Source: Brevundimonas sp. UBA2388 (GTDB lineage: Bacteria > Pseudomonadota > Alphaproteobacteria > Caulobacterales > Caulobacteraceae). Taken from it: a stretch of 45,015 nt of DNA. The position numbers and the translations under genes are program-made. The stretch is taken from positions 8,402 to 53,416 of the forward strand of contig DDSO01000092.1 of NCBI GenBank assembly GCA_002343425.1, in the 5' to 3' direction. Below the pieces are notes generated by a model. That model did no database searches. It saw only the letters and a list, made by a program, of their open reading frames with translations, and was not told where the DNA came from. Below are positions 9,669-17,628 of this stretch, one piece after another; position 1 is the stretch's first letter; every line of letters starts with the position of its first letter.

Positions 9669-9713
9669 GTCGCCGCGCTTATCCCCTGCAATGGACGCAG
9701 GAGCAACGGGCCT

Positions 9714-10184
9714 TCAGGCCGCGCCGGCGAGGCTAGTTCGCGTGTCGGCCCGATCCCGCGCCATCGCCTGACGCACGGCATCCAGCGTCGCTTCGACGGC
9801 GACCATGGCCGAGGCGTGGCGCGCCGGATAGTCGGCGACCTGTTTCAGGGCGCGCAGCCCCTCGAACCGGCCCGTGGGGCCTTCGCCGCCGGCCCTGAGC
9901 ATGGTGACCATGGCGTCACGCGCGGCGACGATCTCGTCCAGCGTCGCGCCGATGACGGCCTCGCCGAGCACGCCCGCCGCGGCCTGACCCAGCGCGCACG
10001 CCTTCACGTCCTGGGCGAAGGTCTCGACCCGGTCCGCGTCATCGAGCGTCACATCGACCACGGCTTTCGAGCCGCACAGTCTGGCCACCCGTTCGCCCGT
10101 GCCCTCGGGCGCGGCCAGCCGTCCGCTGTGCGGCAGATTGGCCGCCAGCCTCAGGATACGCGCGCTGTAGAGCTCGTCGATCAT
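9714..10184 (-). CDS. IscU/SufU-like iron-sulfur cluster assembly scaffold protein
   Basis: A 156-residue protein with the NifU/IscU N-terminal fold signature (MIDELYSARILRLAANL, then a cysteine in ARLCGSK and another in VKACALGQAA). C37 and C63 match the first two cluster-ligand cysteines of IscU. The third, usually in the C-terminal helix, is absent: the corresponding region reads YPARHASAM. So this may be a divergent scaffold that uses another ligand, possibly the histidine, or a non-canonical member. It is not beside iscS or suf genes. It lies 17 nt after the TPR gene and 45 nt before yidD. Confidence 0.75.
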   Translation of the reverse strand: MIDELYSARILRLAANLPHSGRLAAPEGTGERVARLCGSKAVVDVTLDDADRVETFAQDVKACALGQAAAGVLGEAVIGATLDEIVAARDAMVTMLRAGGEGPTGRFEGLRALKQVADYPARHASAMVAVEATLDAVRQAMARDRADTRTSLAGAA

Positions 10185-10201
10185 GGCCGCAATATAGGCG
10201 A

Positions 10202-11005
10202 TCAGCCGCCCTGGAGCGACCCCCAGGTCCGGGCCTGGTCGACGCCGGTCCCGCCGGCGCGCTCGCGCAGCCAGCTCAGATTGCGGTCGGCGGCCTCGGG
10301 CGGCAGGTCGCGGCGCAGCATCTGCTCCGCCTCGGCCATATTGCCGGTCAGGCCCAGCACCATGGCCAGGTTCAGCCGCACCTTCAGCGAGGCGCCCGGC
10401 TGAGCGACGGCGCGGCGCAGCAGGGGCTCGGCCCCGGCGGCGTCGCCCCGGGTCATGGCCGAGATGGCCATGTTGGACAGGACGTCGGGATTGTCGGGCG
10501 ACAGGACCAGCGCCTGCGCCCAGGCCGCACGGGCATCGTCGGGGCGACGAACCTGCTCATAGGCCGTGCCCAGCAGGGACCAGGCCCGCCAGTCTTCAGG
10601 CCGGGCGTTGCGCGCGCCCTCCAGCGACGCGATGCCGTAGAAGGCCTGACCGCGGGCGATGTGGGCGCGTCCGGCTTCCAGCATGGCCTCGACGTTGGTC
10701 GGCTGGACCACGAGCACCTTGCCGGCCATCTCGGCGGCCTGGTCGAAGCGGCCGAGCTCGCGCAGGGCCTGGGCCGCCTTCACGCCGGCGACGGGGTCCA
10801 TCGGATTGATCTCGGCCTGGTCGGTCCAGAAAATCTGCCGGCTCAGCGCGTCTGTCCGCTCATAGGCGGCGCGAACCTCGGCCGTGGCCGGCTGGCGGGC
10901 AGAGGGGGCGGCCGGCTGTGCGGCCGGCGCCTGCGCAAGGACGGGTGTGGCCAGACCGCCCAGCAGCAGGGCGATGGTTGCGATACGGGCGGTCGTGCGC
11001 GACAT
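10202..11005 (-). CDS. Exported tetratricopeptide-repeat protein
   Basis: A 267-residue protein with a signal peptide (MSRTTARIATIALLLGG, cleavage near VLAQA) followed by an Ala/Pro linker. It then has about four to five TPR units (for example FDQAAEMAGKVLVVQPTNVE and DDARAAWAQALVLSPDNPD). It is likely a periplasmic protein-protein adaptor. The layout resembles TadD/CpaI-type pilus assembly lipoproteins, but no Tad genes are nearby and no lipobox is present, so that identity is not claimed. The start at 11005 has CGGAG nine bases upstream. A much longer ORF in the same frame covers the antisense of the M17 gene and is rejected. First gene of the operon ending in thrS. Confidence 0.8.
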   Translation of the reverse strand: MSRTTARIATIALLLGGLATPVLAQAPAAQPAAPSARQPATAEVRAAYERTDALSRQIFWTDQAEINPMDPVAGVKAAQALRELGRFDQAAEMAGKVLVVQPTNVEAMLEAGRAHIARGQAFYGIASLEGARNARPEDWRAWSLLGTAYEQVRRPDDARAAWAQALVLSPDNPDVLSNMAISAMTRGDAAGAEPLLRRAVAQPGASLKVRLNLAMVLGLTGNMAEAEQMLRRDLPPEAADRNLSWLRERAGGTGVDQARTWGSLQGG

Positions 11006-11098
11006 GGAAGGCGCTCCGGAAGGTTCGACCCGAGACTCGACCCTTCTCGTCAATCCTTGGTTAAGATCGGCCCGTTCAGGCCGGAAAGGCCGCCGCCC

Positions 11099-12484
11099 AT
11101 GTCCGTCCTGCATCCAGACCTGCTGACCACCGAGGCTGAAGGCGCAATCCCGGTGCGATTCGTCGGCCCGGATGGCGCGATGGACGCGGGGATCCGGGGC
11201 TGGGCCGAGGCCAATGCCTTCAAGGGCAAGTCCGGGCAGATCCTGGTCGCGCCGGACGGGCAGGGCGGGCTCGCTGCGGTTCTGGTCGGCGTCGGCGAGC
11301 GGTTCGATCCCATGTCGGCCCGCGCCCTGCCGACCAGGCTGCCACCGGGCCTCTATCGCCTTGAGGCCGAACCGGAGGATGCCCGCGCGGCGGCCCTGGC
11401 CTTCCTGCTCGGGGCCTATGTCTTCGACCGCTACAAGGCCAAACCCGATCGCGACCGGGTGCGGCTGGTCGCGCCCGAGGGGCTGGAGGTCGAGGCGGCC
11501 CTGCGCATCGCCTCGGCCTGCGCCCTCGCCCGTGAGATGATCGACACCCCGGCCGCCGACATGGGGCCGCTGCAGATCGAAACCATCGCCCGCGAGATCG
11601 CCGCGGCTTCCGGCGCGAGCCTCTCCGTCATCACCGGCGACGACCTGCTGGAAGAGAACTACCCCGCTGTCCACGCCGTCGGCCGGGCCGCCGCGCCGCA
11701 TCGCGCGCCGCGGGTGATCGAGATCGGCTGGAACCTCGACCGCGCCGACCTTCCGCTGGTGGCCCTCGTCGGCAAGGGGGTCGTGTTCGACTCGGGCGGC
11801 CTCGACATCAAGCCCGCCGCCGGCATGCGCAACATGAAGAAGGACATGGGCGGTTCTGCCCACGCCCTCACCCTCGGCCGGCTGGTCATGCAGGCGGCCC
11901 TGCCCGTGCGCCTCGTGGTGCTGGTCGCGGCGGTTGAGAACGCCATCTCCGCCGACGCCTTCCGCCCGGGCGACATCCTGTCCAGCCGCAAGGGTCTGAC
12001 CATCGAGATCGGCAACACCGATGCGGAAGGGCGGCTCATCCTCGCCGACATCCTGACACGCGCGGGGGAGCATTCACCCGATCTGACGCTGGATTTCGCC
12101 ACCCTGACCGGTGCCGCCCGAATCGCCCTGGGGCCCGAACTGCCGCCGCTCTATACCGACGACGAGGCCCTCGCCGCCGACATTCTCGAGGCCGGCCGCG
12201 CGGTCAGCGATCCGCTCTGGCGGATGCCGCTCTGGCCCGGCTATCGCGCCGCGCTGGAGACCGAGATCGCCGACCTGCGCAACGATTCCGCCGCCTGGGC
12301 CCAGGCCGGTTCGGTCACCGCCGCCCTGTTCCTGCAGAAATTCGCCCCGACGACCGGGGCCTGGGCTCACATGGACATCTTCGCCTGGAACCCCCGCGCC
12401 CGCGCCGGCTGGCCCGAGGGCGGCGAGGCCCAGGCGCTGCGGGCGTGTTTCGAGATGCTGAAGCGGCGCTTCGCTCAGGGATGA
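11099..12484 (+). CDS. M17 leucyl aminopeptidase family protein
   Basis: A 461-residue cytosolic aminopeptidase that removes N-terminal residues from peptides using two metal ions. The catalytic domain shows GKGVVFDSGGLDIKP, the KKDMGG helix and the diagnostic NTDAEGRL signature, which together supply the metal ligands and catalytic Lys/Arg. The N-terminal domain is shorter than in E. coli PepA. The start at 11099 leaves a 93-bp divergent promoter region shared with the TPR gene. The stop codon runs directly into a heptamer repeat array. The next gene on the strand is an NlpC/P60 peptidase, a frequent pair in alphaproteobacteria, suggesting joint cell-wall peptide turnover. Confidence 0.92.
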   Translation: MSVLHPDLLTTEAEGAIPVRFVGPDGAMDAGIRGWAEANAFKGKSGQILVAPDGQGGLAAVLVGVGERFDPMSARALPTRLPPGLYRLEAEPEDARAAALAFLLGAYVFDRYKAKPDRDRVRLVAPEGLEVEAALRIASACALAREMIDTPAADMGPLQIETIAREIAAASGASLSVITGDDLLEENYPAVHAVGRAAAPHRAPRVIEIGWNLDRADLPLVALVGKGVVFDSGGLDIKPAAGMRNMKKDMGGSAHALTLGRLVMQAALPVRLVVLVAAVENAISADAFRPGDILSSRKGLTIEIGNTDAEGRLILADILTRAGEHSPDLTLDFATLTGAARIALGPELPPLYTDDEALAADILEAGRAVSDPLWRMPLWPGYRAALETEIADLRNDSAAWAQAGSVTAALFLQKFAPTTGAWAHMDIFAWNPRARAGWPEGGEAQALRACFEMLKRRFAQG

Positions 12485-12594
12485 GGGATTAGGGATTAGG
12501 GATTAGAGCACAGGGCAGCCCGGGAAGTCCGGCCCGAACCCAACGAGTTCCTCATCCCCAATCCCCAATCCCTAATCCCTAATCCCTAATCCCT
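12485..12594. repeat. Inverted arrays of GGGATTA heptamers
   Basis: Three tandem GGGATTA units (12485-12505) start at the M17 stop codon. About 46 bp later come six tandem units of the complementary AATCCCT type, the first two degenerate (12553-12594). The arms can pair over at least 22 bp. The pattern can form a long hairpin and may end M17 transcription. Confidence 0.85.
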
Positions 12595-12672
12595 CCGCGG
12601 CGCGCAGCGCCGCGTTAACGGCCCTTTCGGCTTCTTCCGTTATGACAACGGCTCAATCGGACGAGCCCACGT

Positions 12673-13458
12673 TTGACCGCAGCCGCCGCCAGCCTTGATC
12701 CCCGCACCACCCTCGCCCGGCCCGATCTGGCCGAGCAGGCGCTGGAAGGGATCGTGCGCGCATCGGCCTTCCGCGCGGTGCGGGCCATGCATTGCGCGGT
12801 TCCGGTCGCCGACATCCACATCGACGTCATTGCGGGCGAACATCCGGTCGACCAGTTGATCTTCGGCGAGGCCTTCGACGTGCTCGATACCCGCGGCGAT
12901 CAGGTCTGGGGCCGCGCCCGCCGCGACGGGGTTGTGGGCTGGGTTATGCAGTCCGCCCTCAGGGACGGCGCCCCGCTGGCCACCCATCGCATCGGAACGA
13001 CCGGCGAAAGCCTGCCCCTGAACGCACTGGTGGTCGAGGTGGGCGACCCCGCGGGTCTTGCCCCCATCGGCAGTTTCGCGGCCGAACCGGTCGAGGTGGC
13101 CGAGCGGCTGCTCGGGACGCCGTACAAACTGGGCGGCCGCTCATCGCTGGGCACGGACTGCTGCGGTCTGGTGCAGCAGGCGCTCTACGCCTGCGGCCGC
13201 GCGGCCCCGCGCTATGCGGACCAGCTGGCGGAACTGGGTCTGGTCGTGGCGGCGGGTGACGCCCGGCGCGGCGATCTGGTGATCTGGCTGGATCCCGACG
13301 AAGGCCCGTGGAACGGCCACGCCGGCTTCATGCTGGACGGCGACCGCGTGCTGCACGCCGTCGGACGACTGGGCGGGGTGGCGATCGAGCCCTTCGCCGA
13401 GGCAGACGTCCGCCATCGCGTCGCGAGTTCGCCTGGACCGGTCTTCCGTCGGCTCTAG
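12673..13458 (+). CDS. NlpC/P60 family peptidase with N-terminal SH3-like domains
   Basis: A 261-residue putative peptidoglycan endopeptidase. The C-terminal NlpC/P60 domain contains TDCCGLVQQAL with catalytic C163 (the family usually has DCSG, here DCCG) and NGHAGFM with catalytic H216. The N-terminal 130 residues hold SH3b-like cell-wall binding repeats (AFDVLDTRGDQVWGRARRDG.VGWV). No signal peptide is seen. The start is TTG at 12673: an in-frame stop at 12643 and the lack of other start codons force it, though no good Shine-Dalgarno is visible. It follows the M17 aminopeptidase across the heptamer hairpin. Confidence 0.88.
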   Translation: MTAAAASLDPRTTLARPDLAEQALEGIVRASAFRAVRAMHCAVPVADIHIDVIAGEHPVDQLIFGEAFDVLDTRGDQVWGRARRDGVVGWVMQSALRDGAPLATHRIGTTGESLPLNALVVEVGDPAGLAPIGSFAAEPVEVAERLLGTPYKLGGRSSLGTDCCGLVQQALYACGRAAPRYADQLAELGLVVAAGDARRGDLVIWLDPDEGPWNGHAGFMLDGDRVLHAVGRLGGVAIEPFAEADVRHRVASSPGPVFRRL

Positions 13459-13470
13459 AGCACAACGAAA

Positions 13471-13494
13471 AAGGGCGGCCCGAAGACCGCCCTT
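13471..13494. terminator. Bidirectional intrinsic terminator
   Basis: An 8-bp stem AAGGGCGG/CCGCCCTT with an 8-nt loop between the convergent NlpC and cytochrome c genes. The minus side ends in TTTTTCGTT (strong), the plus side in CCTTCATT (weaker). Confidence 0.75.
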
Positions 13495-13516
13495 CCTTCA
13501 TTCATGGAAACGAAGC

Positions 13517-14233
13517 CTAGTTCGCCGCGACCGGCGCTGCCTGGGTCGTCGATTGGGCGGCCGGCCCGGTGGCGGGCGCCCCGCCGGCCGGACCGCCGGC
13601 ATCAGCTGTCACGGCCTCGGCGCCGGCGGCGGGCGCTTCGCCCTCCGCGGGAGCGGCCGGAGCCGCGCCGGGCTGGCGGGTCGGATCGGGGGCCGGAATG
13701 GCCATGCCGCCCGAACCCTGTGACCGCAGCCAGGCGATCAGATTGACCCGGGTCGCGGTGTCGCGGATGCCGGCGAACGACATCTTGGTGCCGGGGATAT
13801 GACGGCCCGGGGCCGTCAGGAACTGGTCCATTTCGTCGAGGGTCCAGGTCGGAGCCTGGGCCTTGTGCGCCTGGAAAGCCTCGGAATAGGCAAATCCGCT
13901 CGAATGCATCACCGGTCCACCGATGACGCCGAACAGATTCGGACCGATGCCGTTGGCGCCGCCGGCGTTGACAGTGTGGCAGGACTTGCAACGGGCGAAG
14001 GCGGCCTCGCCGGCGGCGAGATCGGCCGTCGGCATCACCGTGCCCCAGTCGGGCGGCAGGATGACCTCGGCGGCCCCGCCTGCGGCGGCCTCCGGCGCAT
14101 CAACGAAATAGCCCATCTTTTCAGGAGCTTCGTTGTGGTAGATGAAGGCCGTGCCCTCTTTGACCACCAGGATTACGAAAACGGTGCCCAGTACGGCGCC
14201 CGCAATCTTGTTCCACTTCAGATCGCCGCTCAT
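13517..14233 (-). CDS. Membrane-anchored class I cytochrome c (CycM type)
   Basis: A 238-residue electron carrier held in the inner membrane by an uncleaved N-terminal helix (IAGAVLGTVFVILVV, residues 10-24), with the haem domain in the periplasm. The haem-binding motif is CKSCH (C82, C85, H86) and the sixth ligand is probably M151 in GTKMSFAG. It likely shuttles electrons from the bc1 complex to the aa3 oxidase, as CycM does in other alphaproteobacteria. The C-terminal 60 residues are an Ala/Pro/Gly-rich tail of low complexity, absent from short family members. The start at 14233 (MSGDLKWNK) is favoured over an upstream codon that would add 12 charged residues. Divergent from kdsB. Confidence 0.9.
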   Translation of the reverse strand: MSGDLKWNKIAGAVLGTVFVILVVKEGTAFIYHNEAPEKMGYFVDAPEAAAGGAAEVILPPDWGTVMPTADLAAGEAAFARCKSCHTVNAGGANGIGPNLFGVIGGPVMHSSGFAYSEAFQAHKAQAPTWTLDEMDQFLTAPGRHIPGTKMSFAGIRDTATRVNLIAWLRSQGSGGMAIPAPDPTRQPGAAPAAPAEGEAPAAGAEAVTADAGGPAGGAPATGPAAQSTTQAAPVAAN

Positions 14234-14372
14234 GCGCGTCGTCTCATCCCGTTTCTGAGGCCCGGCCACACGGACGGTCGGGCGAATTCTTGCGTGGCCG
14301 TCTCTTACACGCTAGCGCGGCCTTCGCAACCGGCTGAAGGTCGGTCCGAGCGTCGCAGCCCCGGACAAGAAT

Positions 14373-15098
14373 GTGAACCCGCTGATCCTGATCCCGGCCC
14401 GGATGGCCGCGACCCGCCTTCCGGACAAGCCTCTGGCCGATATCGGGGGCGTGCCGATGATCGTGCGGGCCTGGCGTCAGGCCGTGCTTTCCGGCCTGCC
14501 CGTCGCAGTGGCAGCCGGTGATCGCGAGATCGTCGACGCGATTGAGTCGGCAGGCGGCGTCGCTGTCCTGACCGATCCGGACCTGCCGTCGGGTTCCGAC
14601 CGCATTCGCGCCGCGCTGGAGGCGATTGATCCCGAGGGCCGCCACGACGCGGTGATCAATCTGCAGGGCGACATGCCCTTCGCCGATCCGGGGCTGGCCC
14701 TGGCCTGCGCCGCCCTGCTGCACGGCGAGCCGGCCTGCGATATCGCCACCCTGATCGCGCCCGAGGCCGATCCGTCCGATCGCTCCAACCCGGACGTGGT
14801 CAAGGCCGTGGTGGCGATGGAAGCCGGTGCGCGCCACGGCCGCGCCCTCTATTTCACTCGCTCGACCCTGTACGGCGACACCCCCGTCTGGCGACACATC
14901 GGCCTCTACGGCTACCGCCGCGCCGCCCTCGAACGCTTCTGCGCCGCCCCGCCGTCGCCGCTGGAGCGCCGCGAAAAGCTGGAACAGCTTCGGGCGCTGG
15001 AAATGGGTCTGCAGATCTGGGCGGCAGTGATCGATGAGGCGCCGCTGTCCGTGGACAACCCGGACGATCTCGCGGCGGCGCGGGCCTTGGCTGGGTAG
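14373..15098 (+). CDS. kdsB: 3-deoxy-manno-octulosonate cytidylyltransferase (CMP-KDO synthetase)
   Basis: A 241-residue cytosolic enzyme that activates KDO with CTP for lipopolysaccharide inner core. The N-terminal nucleotide-binding loop ILIPARMAATRLPDKPLADI, the LPSGSDRI segment, VINLQGDMPF and the C-terminal SVDNPDDL are all diagnostic. The start is GTG at 14373; the overlapping ATG at 14371 is followed at once by a stop codon in its frame. The KDO pathway gene kpsF/kdsD lies 23 kb away in the same window. A family of palindromic elements begins 43 bp after the stop. Confidence 0.95.
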   Translation: MNPLILIPARMAATRLPDKPLADIGGVPMIVRAWRQAVLSGLPVAVAAGDREIVDAIESAGGVAVLTDPDLPSGSDRIRAALEAIDPEGRHDAVINLQGDMPFADPGLALACAALLHGEPACDIATLIAPEADPSDRSNPDVVKAVVAMEAGARHGRALYFTRSTLYGDTPVWRHIGLYGYRRAALERFCAAPPSPLERREKLEQLRALEMGLQIWAAVIDEAPLSVDNPDDLAAARALAG

Positions 15099-15141
15099 CC
15101 ATCCGGCGAAGCCGGACCGAACATCGGCCCTTCGGTCGGAG

Positions 15142-15250
15142 GGTTCATCACAACGGACACAACGAATTCACAACGAACACAGCGTGGTTTGTGAGTGGCT
15201 CCTCTCCCGTTGTGCCCTCTGTGAAATCGTTGTGTCCGTTGTGATGAACC
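15142..15250. repeat. Long inverted repeat element with GGTTCATCAC termini (copy 1)
   Basis: Arms 15142-15172 and 15220-15250 are complementary over 31 bp with one mismatch, starting at GGTTCATCAC and ending at GTGATGAACC. The interior is made of ACAACGRA-like units. It lies between the convergent kdsB and nudC. Its ends are identical to those of the element at 22297-22461. Confidence 0.85.
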
Positions 15251-15307
15251 TGCCAGCGTCTCGACGAGACTGGATTGCTTGAAGCCCGGCTTCGTCGGGA
15301 AACGACC

Positions 15308-16252
15308 TCAGACGTCGAAACCATCCACCCACGCCTGCAACAGCGTCCGGGCTATGGCGATCTTCGGCGGGGCCTTGATCGATGGATGCGTCCCCGCCAG
15401 GCAGGCCCGCGCCTCATCGCGCGTCAGCCAGGCCACCGCTTCCAGCTCGGTCTGATCCGGCCGGGCGTCGTCCGAATCGACCTCGCACACCAGCCCGATC
15501 ATAAGCTGGGACGGAAACGGCCACGGCTGGCTGGAGTGATAGCGCACGGCCGTCACCGTCAGCCCCGCCTCTTCCTCGATCTCGCGGGCGCAGGCCGCCT
15601 CGATGGTCTCGCCGGGCTCAAGGAACCCCGCCAGCGCCGACATACGCCCCGCCGGCCAGGCGGCCTGCCGGCCCAGCAGGCAGACCGGCTCCGCCCCGCC
15701 CTTGTAGATCGCCAGCATGATGGTCACCGGGTCCACGCGCGGAAAATGCTCGATGCGGCAGGCCGGGCAGACCCGTTTCCAGCCGCCGCAGCCGGTCTCG
15801 GTCTCCACCCCGCAGGCGGCGCAGAAGCCGTGCCGCCGGCGCCAGTCGAAGAGCGACTTGGCCGTCCCCGCCATGGCCGCGTCCGGCCCCGGCAGCAGCG
15901 CCGCCGCCTCGCGCATCTCGTGAAACGCCCCCAGCCCCGCCAGCGGCCCGGCCGCCGGATCGGCCGAGCCCTCGACCTCCACCGCGAAACACGGCGCGCC
16001 CTTCCACAGGCCGAGGAACAGTTCGCGGTCTGGAACCACCGCCCGCGCATGATCCAGCGCCAGCCATGCCAGCCGCGGCTCGCCCCCTTCTTTCCCCAGA
16101 GAGGCCTCGATCAGCGGCCGGCCTTCCCACAGCACCAGGGCCACCGCCTCGGGATTGGTCGCCTGTTCCACCAGCCAGTCCGCATCGTCCCGCCTATCCC
16201 CCGCCCGATCGAGCGGATTGCCGGCGAAAGTGTTCAGGACGGGGAGGGACAT
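15308..16252 (-). CDS. nudC: NAD(H) pyrophosphatase / RNA decapping hydrolase NudC
   Basis: A 314-residue Nudix enzyme that cleaves NADH to NMNH and AMP and removes NAD caps from RNA. The zinc ribbon is C144, C147, C162, C165. The Nudix box spans residues 209-231 (GFLEPGE..EAACAREIEEEAGL), and the NudC-specific SQPWPFP motif follows. The N-terminal TFAGNPLDR is typical of alphaproteobacterial NudC. ATG at 16252 is chosen; a GTG seven codons upstream (16273) is possible. The start region overlaps the promoter of the divergent SRP RNA gene. Confidence 0.94.
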   Translation of the reverse strand: MSLPVLNTFAGNPLDRAGDRRDDADWLVEQATNPEAVALVLWEGRPLIEASLGKEGGEPRLAWLALDHARAVVPDRELFLGLWKGAPCFAVEVEGSADPAAGPLAGLGAFHEMREAAALLPGPDAAMAGTAKSLFDWRRRHGFCAACGVETETGCGGWKRVCPACRIEHFPRVDPVTIMLAIYKGGAEPVCLLGRQAAWPAGRMSALAGFLEPGETIEAACAREIEEEAGLTVTAVRYHSSQPWPFPSQLMIGLVCEVDSDDARPDQTELEAVAWLTRDEARACLAGTHPSIKAPPKIAIARTLLQAWVDGFDV

Positions 16253-16275
16253 GAGGCTGTCTAGCAAGCCCACAC

Positions 16276-16304
16276 TTGCATCCGCGAGCCGAAATCGTCA
16301 TATC
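16276..16304 (+). promoter_or_regulatory. Sigma-70-type promoter of the SRP RNA gene
   Basis: TTGCAT (16276-16281), a 17-bp spacer and CATATC (16299-16304) predict a transcription start about seven bases on. That is exactly where the base-paired 5' end of the SRP RNA (16311) begins. Confidence 0.65.
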
Positions 16305-16310
16305 GGCCTC

Positions 16311-16396
16311 GGAGATCGCGGGCGAAGGCTTCGCCAACCTGGTCAGGGCCGGAAGGCAGCAGCCACAACGAATTCCCCTTCGGGTCGCGGTCTCCA
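16311..16396 (+). ncRNA. ffs: Signal recognition particle RNA (4.5S/small SRP RNA)
   Basis: The universally conserved SRP Alu-less hairpin core is present: GGTCAGGGCCGGAAGGCAGC (16341-16360), containing the GGUCAG asymmetric loop and the GGAA tetraloop bound by Ffh and FtsY. The 5' GGAGATCGCG (16311-16320) pairs with CGCGGTCTCC (16386-16395) through one G-U wobble, closing an about 85-nt rod as expected for the small bacterial form. It binds Ffh and targets ribosomes making membrane proteins. A promoter is placed correctly upstream. No obvious U-tract terminator follows, so the 3' end is approximate. Confidence 0.95.
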
Positions 16397-16410
16397 CCTT
16401 CCCCCGATAT

Positions 16411-17031
16411 CTAGCGATCCGGCGCTTTCGCCGGCGAACGCAACGCGCCGACGAACAGGCCGGCCAGTCCGTCTTCCTCAAACACATAGACGGCGTACAG
16501 GCTGCGCTGCTGCATCGTCGCCAGAAATGCCTCGTCCTCGGCGTCGATCAGGTCTGCTTCGGACACGAAACGGTCGCCCTGGCGCGAATACATCCACAAG
16601 GTCTGGTCGCCGGCCGTGCTGGACGGCATGCCCAGATAGTCCGTAACGCGTTTGCTCATCGTCAGGGCGTCGGCCTGGGGCGACATCACGCCACAAAGGT
16701 CCAGAACGACCCCCTTGGTGTCCATCACCGCTTCGCCGTCGCCCCAACCCGTCACGAGAATTTCCATGGAGTCGACCGCCGCCAGGCCAGCGGCGGCGTC
16801 GGCCGGGTCGAAATTCATGTAGGCGGCGACGTCTTGGAATTCCTCGCCGATTTCGGCGCCGATCTGCGCCGTCACGTCCGACCAGCCCGAACCCTTGGCG
16901 GCCACCTCGGCGGCCAGCGCTCCGGCGTTCGTCGTCAGGCAAAGGTCCGCAAAGGACCGGAACGGCTCTGCGGAGGCCGTACCCGCCAGCGCCAGGGAGA
17001 GCATCGCCCCCGCAAACCCGTACCTGACCAT
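16411..17031 (-). CDS. Secreted protein of unknown function
   Basis: A 206-residue protein with a clear signal peptide (MVRYGFAGAMLSLALAGTASA, cleavage before EPF). The mature part has two cysteines (in ADLCLTT and LDLCGVM) that could form a disulfide, and no motif I recognise. GGGGA lies just upstream of the ATG. It is a single-gene unit between the SRP RNA and DUF3597. Not similar to the two secreted paralogues at 19.6-21.2 kb beyond general features. Confidence 0.75.
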   Translation of the reverse strand: MVRYGFAGAMLSLALAGTASAEPFRSFADLCLTTNAGALAAEVAAKGSGWSDVTAQIGAEIGEEFQDVAAYMNFDPADAAAGLAAVDSMEILVTGWGDGEAVMDTKGVVLDLCGVMSPQADALTMSKRVTDYLGMPSSTAGDQTLWMYSRQGDRFVSEADLIDAEDEAFLATMQQRSLYAVYVFEEDGLAGLFVGALRSPAKAPDR

Positions 17032-17178
17032 GACGATCCCCGTTTCAACCCAGAGTCCGACTTAACACGGGATTCGCGCGCTGCAAGCTTCACCGGCCGT
17101 CCGGGATCGCACGCACAGCGGCTACGGAACCGCGGTCCCGTCCAATCGCTCTGATGGCTCACCCCTTCAGGAGCGGAC

Positions 17179-17553
17179 ATGAGCATTCTCGGCAACATCC
17201 TCGGCAAGATCTTCAAGCGGCGCGAGACCCCCGCCGCCGCTCCGGCCCCGTCCGCCGCGCCGCCGCCGCCGCCGACCGTCGCGCCCGCCGCCGTGCAGCC
17301 GGTCGACGTGGACGGCATCCTCGACTTTATGAACGAGCAGCGCGACCAGAAGCTCAACTGGCGCACCTCGATCGTCGATCTGATGAAGCTGACCGGGATG
17401 GATTCGACCCTCGCCGAGCGCAAGGAACTCGCCGGAGAGCTCGGCTACACGGGCGACACCTCGGACACGGCGACCATGAACATCTGGCTGCACAAACAGG
17501 TCATCGCGCGCATCCGCGCCGACGGCGGCCAGATTCGCGACCTGACCGACTGA
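17179..17553 (+). CDS. DUF3597 domain protein
   Basis: A 124-residue soluble protein of the DUF3597 family. It starts with a basic amphipathic stretch (MSILGNILGKIFKRRE), then a Pro/Ala linker, then the conserved block LNWRTSIVDLMKLTGMDSTL..RKELAGELGYTGDT..SATMNIWLHKQV. Function unknown; family members are small, widespread in proteobacteria and resemble peptidoglycan-associated or LysM-linked proteins in architecture. AGGAG precedes the ATG. A GGAAC-N16-CGCT sequence at 17126-17150 resembles an EcfG promoter, but the -10 deviates at a key base. Confidence 0.88.
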   Translation: MSILGNILGKIFKRRETPAAAPAPSAAPPPPPTVAPAAVQPVDVDGILDFMNEQRDQKLNWRTSIVDLMKLTGMDSTLAERKELAGELGYTGDTSDTATMNIWLHKQVIARIRADGGQIRDLTD

Positions 17554-17557
17554 TCCA

Positions 17558-17575
17558 TCCCCGCGAAAGCGGGGA
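17558..17575. repeat. GAAA-loop palindrome between DUF3597 and dnaX
   Basis: A perfect 7-bp stem TCCCCGC/GCGGGGA closes a GAAA tetraloop four bases after the DUF3597 stop. No T-run follows. It may be a dispersed palindrome or a stabilising 3' hairpin. Confidence 0.55.
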
Positions 17576-17628
17576 CGCCTTGCGGCGAGGGGGTGCGCGA
17601 CGCCGCCCTCTCGCTGTAAGACGGAGCC

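Noticed and set aside
10202..12073. A 623-codon minus-strand ORF covering the TPR gene and the M17 gene
   Set aside because: Only the part from 11005 down codes for the TPR protein; the rest is antisense to the well-supported M17 aminopeptidase.
12485..12594. CRISPR-like array
   Set aside because: Seven-base units without spacers and in two opposite orientations; simple sequence repeats, not CRISPR.
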